From contig CM047431.1 of NCBI GenBank assembly GCA_026168455.1, forward strand, positions 46,627,466 through 46,691,465: DNA of 64,000 bases. The letters run 5' to 3'. Shown piece after piece: positions 35,036-42,596 of this stretch (the stretch's first letter is position 1; each line of letters opens with the position of its first letter). Source of the DNA: Theocolax elegans (taxonomy: Eukaryota; Arthropoda; Insecta; Hymenoptera; Cerocephalidae). The translations under genes and the position numbers were made by a program. The notes below the pieces were generated by a model that searched no databases, was not told the DNA's origin, and saw nothing but the letters and a program-made list of their open reading frames with translations.

Positions 35036-38000
35036 TTCACTCTTTCTTTCGTCGAGAAGTCAAAGGTTGACATGCTGGTATACGGTAAGAGCGACTATGA
35101 AGTCCTTATCTCCCTCCTTTCACAATCACCTCTTTTCTTCATTCTCCCAAATCCTCCTTTATCCATCCTCTTCTTCTTTTCCTCTCATCCTGCAATCTCG
35201 CTATTTAATACGTATAATTTCATTTCTCTCATATTTCTAGATTTCTCTTTCTCAGCTTTACTCAACTCAGCCTTCATTTCTATATTTCAAATCTTTTCTC
35301 TGTACGCGCGCGTGGCCAGTTTCCAACCTCGCTCGCGGGGCGCTGGCCACTCTACCTACACCTCAAACGCTTAACCAGCGTTTCTACATTTCGCCTCTAT
35401 CTCATACGCATTTGTTGATGGCCGTACATTCAATGGTGCCAACTATATAAAGAAGAAGAAGAAGAAGAAGTCCTTATCTTGCAATAGTATGTACATTGCA
35501 GTACAATAAAAAATACGGAAACGGAATAATGTGAGGTATTGGAAATAATTACGTAAATAAATAATAGTAATAGTTCATAACTTTTCACACAAAATCAGTC
35601 GGACGATTCAGCTGTGACGAAAGTGTTCACCTGATTCTAGCTCCCTCTCACGGCCACGTGTCAACTACTTCTATATGTTTTTACTTCTGTACGCGTTCTC
35701 TCACGGACTGGAAAGCATTGTATCTCTTTCTATCTTATGGATTTTCCATACTATTGCTATCTCTGTTTGTTTCGAGCTGACTATATATATATATATATAA
35801 ACGGAGAAGACAAAAATCGAGTAACGGAAATCGACATCCAATTTCTTTATCGCGACTTTTCTTAATTATGCGTGAATGAATTCGGACAAAATTAGATGTA
35901 AACAGAAGATAAATAAATAGGCAAAGTAATGTTTCATAGATTTCATGAAAATAAATAGTATATAATAAACGGTTATGAAATGAAAAATATGAGGACTGAG
36001 TTAGCTGTATATATGGCACACATACTTGCGTCGGGCGCTATCGCGCCCTTTGATATAATTTGTTCAAAAAATTAAGAAATGTTTTTTCCATTGTTATAAA
36101 AAAATTATTAATTGTTAAAATTCATTATTTTTTTTCAATTTTAACCCATGCTTGTCCCCTTAATGTCCAATATTTCTAGCCCTCTATATTGGATAAAAGC
36201 ATCTACTGTTTTAACACATTACATTCATACTTATGAAATATAATGACTTCCTTCGATAGGATTGTCTTTAGTAATTACTATGATTTCTAAATTTTACAAC
36301 GCGATAAAGTTATTATACTACTGCAAAATAATATAAATAATCAACCAACATTAATCCAAAATACATATTTAAAATGTTAAATGATAAATGCAAATGTAAT
36401 ATAATTTTAGAATTTTATTTCAAGAAAATCGAAAATCGAATCGTAATAAATGCATTAACGAATGTTATACGTTAGACTATTGCTTCGTTCATCGACGATT
36501 TTGCTGTAGCAAAAAATAAGAAATGTAGCTATTTTTAGCTACAAAATTAATGAATCCACTTTAAGCTAAAATTTGATACATTTCTTATTTTTTATAAATA
36601 TATCGCAGTGCATGTGATTTGTGACATGATCCGAAAGCGAAGATGATAAGTACATAATTTAAAGTCATGTTTTTAATACTATCTTTAATGATGTATATTA
36701 TATTTTGTATTAGGCCGAAAATCCCAAGCTTTGTGAAAGTTGACAAAAGTTGAATTGTTGTGCTTGTATTTTACCCAGTACTCACAAATGATGCGAGCGC
36801 GAAGCCCTATGGTATGCAAGGCGCGGAGGAGCTCAAGATCGAACGCTTCGCTTCGCGACGCGTTCGATTTAGAGCTGCGAAGCGGCGAGTCATGGCGACC
36901 TTAAGGCCGCACATGGCGAGCTATTTTTTATCGTAATATGGATTAATTTTTAAAAAACGGACACCGCCAGGTCCTCGGGCTTGTTGGAACAATACATGTG
37001 AAAATTATCAAAATTTTTATTCAAGATTTACAACATGATTTTTGGGTTGGTAATATTGTTATTTTTTCGTTTGAAAATTACCGACACCACATCGTTTACT
37101 CAATTATAATTAATAAAAATTATTATTTGTTAAAAATCAATGTCAGACCCTTCCAAATGTACAAAACTGTCTTAGTTGAATCTTTTCAGATTTTAAAATA
37201 ACTTTTTCGAACAAAACCTTTGGGTTGGCAAAGGTAGATCCCTGTAAAATGGGTTCGACATGTCCTTAAGGGGGTGGCATACCCGATGGATTACCGACCG
37301 AGACAAAATGGTAATTATTTCATTTATTTAAAAAAATGCGCAATTCTATGTAAAATCCGAATACAGAAACACTAGATCATTCAATAATAAGTAATTCTAA
37401 AAAGTTCCAGATCGATACGACAAAGACACCCTAAAAAATTTCTGCACCGAAGAATCACGGAGAATCGTACATTTTTGGTGCAGTAATTTTTTATGGTGTC
37501 TTGGTCGAATACACCTGAAACTTTGTAGAATTACTTATTATTTAATTAACTAGTACTTCTGTATTAGGATTTTACATAAAACTGCGTATTTTTTTAAATA
37601 AATATAGTAATTATCTTTCTTTGCTTGGTCGGTAACCTACTGGGTATGCCACCTTCTTGATGGACTACATTTTGGAACACCTTAAACAGATAAAGATTAA
37701 TTTATAATTGATTGAATTTACATAATTAATTAACACTTATATATAATAAACATATATACCCGTTGATGTACTTTTACTGCAAATAAAATAAAAATTGTTA
37801 ACTGTGTTTAGTCAAAAAAGCTTCTGTCCAGATTCTGGTAACGTCGCCAGACATAAATGCAGAGAAGTTTTTTATTACAAGGGTATATGATACTAAATGT
37901 TATGAAGAATTTTGAATTTATAAAACTACTATAACATCTCTATATTAGCTATGTATTATACTAAAATTATAGGCTATATCATATGTAAAAATTAAAAAAT

Positions 38001-40096
38001 ATATACCCTATAATGCGTCCGACAAGGAATAGTTACTTGAAATTAGATTCACGTTGTACGGTATTAGTAAATAGTACAGTTTTATATAAGAACTAAAAAT
38101 ATTTTTACAGTGTCGTAACTGGCTTGCAATTTAAAAAGGAGAATCACGTACTTCATATTCAAATCCAACAAGGGAAGATCCATGCTAATGGATCGATTGA
38201 TATCGACTCGGTGCATTGGAAACCAATAGACAACTACACGATCAATCCGGAGAAAAAGGAAGAAGAGAACGGAGTGAAATATCATACTCTCGGCTGGTAT
38301 GGAAATCGATCAATTTATTTGGACGACATTGAATCACCAAAAGATCACGTTATAACTGGAATTAGATTCGTGAGAGAGCAAAATGGTACAGGAAATCATT
38401 TGAAATTACAAATATTATCCACGCCCTATGACTTCTTCACCGGTCATTTGAAGAAAAATGAATCATCTTGGTATTCCGCCAATTACTCTGAACCAAGGTA
38501 AATAATTTGTCTTAATTTTAATTTAAATTAAGTACAAAATGATAAATCAAATGTAATAATTAGATTAACTAGTAAAGCATTTGAACTTTGGGAAACGAAT
38601 TTGATTGAAACTGATGAATATGGTGAGCTTTCACTTTCCAGCAACAAATGGAACGTAAGCTCAAATGAAGGACTTTAATAATATTTGGTTCAAATTAAAA
38701 ATTTCGCAAAGGTTTGAAAGGAACGTTTAATTGAGCAAATGTTAAAAAAAATAATATAAAAAATTACTCGTTACATTAGAACCTTTGGTTTATATTGAAA
38801 TTTCTTTGGGTTCGGAGTTTCAATGAAGATTTAAACGAAGTTTGATTAAAATGATATTTAATAATTAAATCTTTGATCGTGAGACAAACATATTTCCAAA
38901 TAATAAAAATCGCAATCTATACTTATAAATGCAAAATTACTTCGCGTGCGGCAAATTACACGCACGCCAGACACATATCGTTGGATGCGATCTCTTTGTT
39001 GTTACTTGTCTATAAAGATAATCTAATTAAGCGATGTGAGAGTGTGTTCCCAAAATCTTCTGCTATAAGGAGAGGCCACACCCTCTAGAAAACGGAATGT
39101 ACATGTTTAATTGTTTCCGAGTTATAAGGAATCGAAGTAAGGGTTTTTTGGCGAGACTTTTTTATTTGGTTATATCTATCGTAAAAAAGGGCATTGGTAT
39201 TTTTATAGTAGAAATTGTATCCTAGAGTTTGGTGAACATCCGTTTTCCAGAAGATGGAGTCTCTCCTTGTTAGTCAAGTCAATATATCAACGTGCTAGTC
39301 TTCAGCCTTATGTTGTAAAATAAAAAAAAGTTGTAAAACGGTATTCCTTCATACACAACTATATCAAAGATATATCACTACAAATTTTTATCAAAATCTG
39401 GAGGGGGGGGGGGGGGACTTAATAATTTCGATAAAATAATAATCTGTTTTATAAATATTGACCTTGTTAATTTCGGTAAGAATGCAGTTTTGGTACCACC
39501 TTAATGTCAGTTATTTTTTCGGATTTGGATAATAATTGTCGGTTTAACGGAACTCCATTATTTTAATTTAATGTAAAATCTTTTTACCCTACATTTATTT
39601 TAATATGTTGTTGTATCTTTATAAACCCCGTTCGACAACACTTCGAGACTATTGTGTCTCGTTTAATTTAAGTCCAAAAACCATATCTCACAGTTTCAAA
39701 CAAATTCGTTTCTCGGAGTTCAAGTACTTTCTTTGTAAGTGAATTAATCTGAATTTTTTAACTGTAAACGATGTTTCGTAAAATTGTAGAGTGAAATTAA
39801 ATATCGAGAACCTCGACGCACCGACTCTCTTAACCGAAAAGAACACCGTGGACTCAAAATCCAACCAGTATTTGGAATTCACGCCTACGGGGTTACGAAG
39901 AAAGGATGCAGGTCAAAGTACAGTGCCTTTTATAGATCTTCAACCAGTCGTTTCGTATCCGCCTTCTCCTATTTCGGGTGCGGGGATCTACCACAGGGGC
40001 AATTCGAATTCGGGTGGTTTCTTGGCGTTAAAATTATTCACTTACGATATCGTACCACAGTTACAAAAGATTATGAAAAATATAAAAATTTTATGA
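16146..40096 (+). CDS. Gene A: secreted DUF4803-like protein, 7 exons, 657 residues
   Basis: Exons: 16146-16694, 18989-19127, 19248-19385, 19452-19666, 19827-20065, 38111-38497, 39790-40096. All introns are GT-AG and the reading frame joins cleanly (1974 nt including TGA). The start is the ATG at 16146; an in-frame GTG at 16122 is not a normal eukaryotic start, and gene B aligns from this Met. Residues 5-16 are hydrophobic, suggesting a signal peptide, followed by a helical region (LRHRLSELSNEIGKVESLF). Exon 4 has seven conserved Cys; exon 5 has MCGPCECTCAED; the C-terminal half is the best conserved with gene B. It resembles, from memory, the insect DUF4803 family; function unknown to me. 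Intron 5 is 18,045 bp and full of repeats, yet the coding sequence is intact, so it is probably still functional. Confidence is high for structure, lower for family. Confidence 0.85.
16849..17395 (+). repeat. Interspersed repeat in gene A intron 1 (TTAA-start family)
   Basis: Starts TTAA then GGGGACAAACCTGGGTTAAA and runs to AATCACTTGACATGAAATTT near 17385. The same left and right ends in the same order occur at 20402 and about 21785 in intron 5. The left terminus also matches the end of the transposase-bearing remnant at 62545, which suggests a TTAA-specific transposon family (Kolobok-like). No coding capacity. Confidence 0.6.
17440..17960. repeat. Foldback-like inverted repeat in gene A intron 1
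   Basis: Words around 17497-17545 (AATGAAACGCTTTTTC, CCTTTCTTGACCATTTC) are mirrored around 17855-17900 (GAAAAAGCGTTTCATT, GAAATAGGCAGGAAAGG). Probably a decayed MITE; ends are not clear. Confidence 0.45.
18989..19127 (+). CDS. Gene A exon 2
   Basis: 139 nt, phase 0 in and 1 out, acceptor ATTATCAG, donor C|GTAAG. Encodes HFAKSCRTLK through QRNFTG. About 50 nt around LAELKGYATMQFCID are identical at the DNA level to gene B. Confidence 0.88.
19248..19385 (+). CDS. Gene A exon 3
   Basis: 138 nt; acceptor ATAAAG, donor G|GTGAGT. Encodes SFKMEQRSMDRNSAIRINNT and on to CDPVEQTE; the same length as in gene B. Confidence 0.87.
19452..19666 (+). CDS. Gene A exon 4, cysteine-rich
   Basis: 215 nt, one codon longer than in gene B; the extra residue falls in the first Cys pair (CMRKKC versus CHKKC). 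Seven Cys are shared with gene B. It is the most diverged exon of the pair. Confidence 0.87.
19827..20065 (+). CDS. Gene A exon 5
   Basis: 239 nt, phase 0 in, 2 out, donor TA|GTAAG. Contains HYTQLIMCGPCECTCAEDT, nearly identical in gene B. An apparent TAG at the end is split by the donor and is not a stop; the next exon adds T to make TAT. Confidence 0.88.
20541..20991. mobile_element. Palindromic MITE, about 450 bp
   Basis: The ends GGCCAATTTATATGTC and GACATATATTGGCC mirror each other. The arms stay complementary inward (CATTGAATAGGATGAAATTT against AAATTTCAGCCTATTCGATG; AAATATGATTCTAATCCA against its mirror). It nests inside the larger repeat. Confidence 0.7.
21256..21390. repeat. Long hairpin 1, about 135 bp
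   Basis: CCATAGCACATGT and ACATGTGCTATGG form a perfect core stem. The pairing extends outward (GGGAGGTAGA against TTTACCTCCC; TAGTATATTAC against GTATACTA) and inward (TTGGCACC against GGTGGCAA) to a GC-rich tip CCGAAGG. Almost the whole segment folds on itself. Confidence 0.75.
21391..21474. repeat. Long hairpin 2, about 84 bp
   Basis: CACATTCC pairs with GGAATGTG, GTAGGCCGAAA with TTTCGGTCTAC, and TCACCACC with GTGTGGTGA. It sits directly next to hairpin 1. The 2.1-kb amplified unit begins part-way up its left arm. Confidence 0.7.
22105..23440. repeat. Minisatellite array 1, 24-bp unit
   Basis: About 55 units. The unit is built of CAACGTTG, GGTACC and AATATTG-type blocks. A 456-bp (19-unit) super-repeat is visible (22561 and 23016). 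One base is missing at about 22960 (CCATATTGG for CCAATATTGG), breaking the open frame. Confidence 0.92.
24241..25579. repeat. Minisatellite array 2, 24-bp unit
   Basis: Nearly identical to array 1 but without the one-base loss, and lacking one base pair difference near its start. The super-repeat period is exactly 456 bp (24698 to 25154). It stays open in several frames on both strands because 24 is a multiple of three. Confidence 0.92.
26376..27690. repeat. Minisatellite array 3, 24-bp unit, rearranged 3' half
   Basis: Matches array 2 up to about 27280, then follows a different order of unit variants (including CCCAGATTAGTCC and AACAAGATTGG types) before re-joining the common end GATTCAGCATTGGGTACC. 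Confidence 0.9.
28642..29512. mobile_element. Foldback element, arms about 225 bp
   Basis: The left arm (28642-28866) is the reverse complement of the right arm (29289-29512), e.g. GTAATTTCTCTCTTTTTTAT against ATAAAAAAGAGAGAAATTAC, around a spacer of about 420 bp. No coding region. Confidence 0.75.
29513..29763. repeat. Partial copy of a CGCGGG-ended transposon
   Basis: Ends ATTTTTACGCGGG at 29763, the same terminus as the element at 139-1864, and carries a subterminal set of CCAAGTTT/AAACTTGG motifs in place of TTGGCAATA. The other end is not identified. Confidence 0.45.
30411..31575 (-). pseudogene. Retrotransposon ORF2 reverse-transcriptase segment, frame-broken
   Basis: The coding sense runs through three open pieces (31575-31234, 31115-30624, 30617-30411). 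Motifs: LLPIGQSRFRKCKSCYDNL, AAFLDVSNAFSNV and IIQFADDIAIYVKN with FADD. Breaks near 31120 and 30620 and a stop after PN at 30411 show it is inactive. Confidence 0.8.
31758..32492 (-). pseudogene. Retrotransposon ORF2 endonuclease segment
   Basis: About 244 codons: VFICVESWLKSSD, GAGIMFLIRKNL, IILGDFSAQNVKWNC and YGSDHFPIYVEI give the expected EEP motifs, including the SDH motif. The open frame is cut off from the RT by stops or frameshifts at about 31750-31580, so this is a fragment. Confidence 0.8.
32858..33745 (-). CDS. Retrotransposon ORF1 (gag-like, CCHC zinc knuckle)
   Basis: 295 residues from an ATG at 33745. Starts MASSQVDPMQSFASIAQYEK; contains one zinc knuckle CFICKEEGHLARFCK at about residue 190, followed by a Ser/Pro-rich and then basic tail (KKVPRKRTKTNNELKKH). 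Gag-like ORF1 proteins of I/Jockey elements bind the element RNA. Uninterrupted, although the element as a whole is decayed. Confidence 0.8.
   Translation of the reverse strand: MASSQVDPMQSFASIAQYEKVLTREHAIVVDSVEGLSVQNYAIALTNVVNPKNILHASCINQGRVCFYLSDRELAEKLVNDISAITVGKNVVSIRPLVSKARRDLISNVQPCIPTVVILQELKKLDITPVSNITTIKSSTQHPSLSHLLSFRKQMFIKPEDISKIPGNMKITLDEVNFWIYFSTEKPTCFICKEEGHLARFCKNIDNPTQPLYENTNSTTNNNISQPMELSTNQEIEKSLEFSPIQKNSGFKRPPSPSTISSISASEPVHSQEKKMSSKKVPRKRTKTNNELKKH
33961..34984. other. AT-rich non-coding intronic stretch
   Basis: No gene or clear repeat is recognised here. Confidence 0.4.
35003..35032. repeat. (TC)n microsatellite
   Basis: About 15 TC units; followed by a pyrimidine-rich stretch to about 35260 that generates spurious Ser/Leu-rich frames. 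Confidence 0.85.
35300..35471 (+). repeat. Possible retroelement 3' end with (AAG)n tail
   Basis: A CpG-rich stretch with an inverted pair GTGGCCAG/CTGGCCAC (about 35311-35351) ends in TATATAAAG followed by six AAG units. Short 3' tandem tails are typical of some non-LTR elements or SINEs; no coding sequence is left. Confidence 0.3.
36057..36163 (-). repeat. Fragment of the TTAA-start repeat family
   Basis: Minus-strand end: CCCATGCTTGTCCCCTTAA finishing at 36163, preceded by the same AT-rich subterminal sequence as at 16870-16950 and 20430-20520. Confidence 0.6.
37267..37658. mobile_element. Palindromic MITE, about 390 bp
   Basis: The ends GGGGGTGGCATACCC and GGGTATGCCACCTTCTT mirror each other, and the arms stay complementary (TTACCGACCGAG against TTGGTCGGTAA; CACCCTAAAAAATTTCTGCACC against its mirror, in parts) to a centre near 37455. 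Confidence 0.75.
38111..38497 (+). CDS. Gene A exon 6
   Basis: 387 nt, phase 2 in and out; acceptor TTTTTACAG at 38110. Encodes VVTGLQFKKENHVLHIQIQ through YSEPR. Strongly similar to gene B exon 6 except for the last 25 residues (HLKKNESSWYSANYSEP versus RFRRNESSWYYNENTDS). Confidence 0.9.
38498..39789 (+). other. Gene A intron 6
   Basis: 1292 bp against 431 bp in gene B. Contains a 16-base poly-G run near 39402-39417; nothing else recognised. Confidence 0.7.
39790..40096 (+). CDS. Gene A exon 7 (C terminus and stop)
   Basis: 307 nt ending TGA at 40094-40096. Contains YLEFTPTGLRRKDAGQST and GGFLALKLFTYDIVPQLQ. About 200 nt (39861-40066) match gene B exon 7 with one visible mismatch. An AATAAA lies at 40227-40232. 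Confidence 0.9.
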
Positions 40097-40226
40097 AAGC
40101 ACGCCAATGTAAGATATAACGTTATGCGTAATTTTTAGCGAGAAATTTTGTATGTTATTATTTATGTGTAAAAATGATTTGTATAAATTAGAGAATAAGT
40201 TGTGTAATTTAGTTTTATTTATTTTG

Positions 40227-40232
40227 AATAAA
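40227..40232 (+). terminator. Gene A polyadenylation signal
   Basis: AATAAA 131 bp after the gene A stop codon, in AT-rich DNA. Confidence 0.5.
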
Positions 40233-40496
40233 TTATATTATGTAAAACAATTCTGTTTGTCAAATCTGATTTCTATTTCTGTTAATAAATCTCAATGAAC
40301 ATAGATTCTAAGTTGACTATGTTACACCCGCTTAAAATTTTTGGTAATGGTTTTTAAAAACGCGATTGCCTTCTAGTCTGAAATTTTGTATAGAGATTTA
40401 TCTTTTATAAACATACCTTTTCCTAGTTTTTCAATTAGTGTCATAATTATATCAGCTCGGTTGATAAGGAAGGGAGGGTAGAAATTGACTTTGGTA

Positions 40497-40785
40497 CCCT
40501 TTTAAGAGGATGATACACTCAATATTTACCGACCGAGTCAATGGAGATGAAAAAATGATTTTGGTTAAATAAATAAAGCAAATTTATGAGATTTGCAACA
40601 TTCGAAACAAATAGTCAAATTTCCTTCCAATGCTATTTTTTAACGCAACATTATTTTTGTTTGAAATTTTACTCAGTGATAGACAATAGTCAAAGGAAGG
40701 GGAATGATGTCTTTATTCTGCACAATTTGTTTTATTTATTTAACTAGAATAATTTTTTGATCTCCATTGACATTTGAATATTACG
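40497..40785. mobile_element. Palindromic MITE, about 290 bp
   Basis: TCAATGGAGATGAAAAAAT near 40529 is mirrored by ATTTTTTGATCTCCATTGA near 40765, with TTAAATAAATAAAGCAAATT mirrored inward. It shares the word TTTACCGACCGAG with the MITE at 37267, so the two may be related. Confidence 0.6.
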
Positions 40786-41019
40786 TGTACAATTCTAACC
40801 ATAGTACATTTAATTTCTATACTTGCGATACGGAAGAAGCATATGACGATTTAATTAAAATTGGCGCTGAAACTTAAATTAAACTTTTCGATTTTTAAAC
40901 ATTAGATTTCTTAATTATTTTCATATTATTTTAACGTCGTTCTTTTTATGCTCCCAACTTGATGCTAATCTTAATACTACTTGTTGAAAATGCATTCCTC
41001 AGTGGTGATTGTATCAATT

Positions 41020-41098
41020 GCCGGAGACTGGCAATCAAATCTGGGACAGCTCCGGGTACGAGTCCACCACTCTACCAACCGTCCCATTGCTGGCCTTG
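41020..41098 (-). repeat. tRNA-Thr-like SINE head, relic
   Basis: On the minus strand: an A box TGGTAGAGTGG, then GGACTCGTACCC with a CGU-type anticodon, then a diverged B box (GATTTGATTGCC). The A-to-B spacing suits a tRNA. The T arm is decayed and no tail was identified. Confidence 0.45.
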
Positions 41099-41099
41099 T

Positions 41100-42041
41100 T
41101 CATGATTATTAGTACGTGATTTTTTACCTAGCAAGTATAAAAATTTCCTGTGCTTCGGCAATGCCGAAACTAATAGATATTTATTTTTTTAATATGGCAC
41201 ATGGATAGATCACTTTTGAACATAGGGCAATTAACTCTGGAAAGATAAATCAATGCCTTTTCTTGTTGTTACCAATTTATTGTGGTACTTAAGGTTAATA
41301 AGATACAAAAGGTAGAAGTTGAGTATAATACTTGTAAAATATTAGAAATATCTAGATTATTAAAAACATCTATTTTTCTAAGTCGCTCGTTTTGTGTTCC
41401 CACCAATGGTACTAAACAGCGACAGAGGCATGCGATATCTTTGTAAAGAAAGCACTTGTTGAAATGAAAAAACATTTTTTCTATCGTTTTCCGAATTTGA
41501 TCGTATTCTTGTTAACGTGGAGTGAGCAACTAGATTTAGAGACCAGAATTATAGTTTCAATATGTTGTTGTTTTTTTCTATTTAAATACATACCTGAGCC
41601 CGTATTTTACGAGCCAAAATCATGACAAAATAAGCTTTATCGATTTTTTCCGATTCTTCGTACGATTAAGATTCAGTCCATGTAACTTGACACGTGTGAC
41701 GAGTGAACTTATCACTTATTTTTCTTTTTTGTTAATGCATCAAACACGAATTCGTGATTCGCAAATTAAAGCTTGTTATTCTTGTATAAATACATAAATA
41801 TATATATACTTTTTTCACGAGTTTATGTACTAGCTATAAAAAAGTTAATGAAGCCCAATTTCTATAAATGGAGTTGAAAGGTCAAAATGGTTCTTTAACA
41901 TAATTTAGATGAGTGTCCAATAATCAGATAAAATTCGACAAAAATTAATAATAAAAATTGTAATTAACAAACGAGATAACAGTGCATATTTTCTCAATTA
42001 GAATAAAAAAAAATCAAGACCATTCGATCTAACTAAAAATA
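41100..42041. other. Gene A to gene B intergenic stretch
   Basis: AT-rich; no gene seen. Promoter motifs for gene B cannot be pinned down. A possible acceptor (GATAACAG or CAATTAG) lies just before its ATG. Confidence 0.4.
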
Positions 42042-42596
42042 ATGATACGTCGGAAGTTAATTTTGGTATTCGCTTACTTGTTGGTAGCACATCAATTTGA
42101 ACCAGGTGAATCGGTTGCCATAACCGCGGTCGCATCGACGGTCGTCGCAGTGATCGGTAAACTCTACGCGTTGGGCAAGACGATAGCTTCGTTTAACAAA
42201 AAAGGAAAAGAATTGCGCAGTTCCCTGGACAGTATATCAATAACCGACAATCTTAACGATTTACGTAGCGAAGTATTGGTTACGTTGGAAAAACTACCAG
42301 ACGTCACGGATTTAAGGCACAGATTGACCGAGTTGTCGAACGAAATAGGCAAGGTCGAGGCACTTTTCCAACGATTTATGGAATTCTCAGATTTCACCGA
42401 GTACGGATACGCTACGGACGAGGATATTATTTACGACGAATCTGAAGATATGAATTGGGATAACACCACTTTACGGATATTCGCTAACGAAACGTTGTCC
42501 GATAATTTTGGTATGCCCATGCGACTCAACGCGATCAATTGGGCTATGGTCAGAACTCAAGACAGTATTATCGCACTCTTGTCGAAGCATATCGAA
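42042..42596 (+). CDS. Gene B exon 1
   Basis: 185 codons, phase 0 out, donor GAA|GTAAAT. Shares VAITA, GKTIASFNKKGK and TTLRIFANETLSDNFGMPMR with gene A. Confidence 0.92.

Larger units (their letters stand above)
20066..38110 (+). other. Gene A intron 5, 18 kb, repeat-filled
   Basis: GT-AG intron against only 619 bp in gene B. It holds, in order, a TTAA-family repeat, a palindromic MITE, two hairpins, three minisatellite-bearing 2.1-kb units, a foldback, an antisense non-LTR element, microsatellites and further MITEs. The stretch 27845-28600 is AT-rich with nothing recognisable. Confidence 0.85.

Noticed and set aside
34949..35374. Ser/Leu-rich frame of 141 codons
   Set aside because: Driven by a TC tract and pyrimidine-rich DNA; the two frames offered overlap and have no domain.
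38082..38285. Minus-strand frames opposite exon 6 (also 44333-44578)
   Set aside because: They are shadows of the conserved exon 6 on the other strand.
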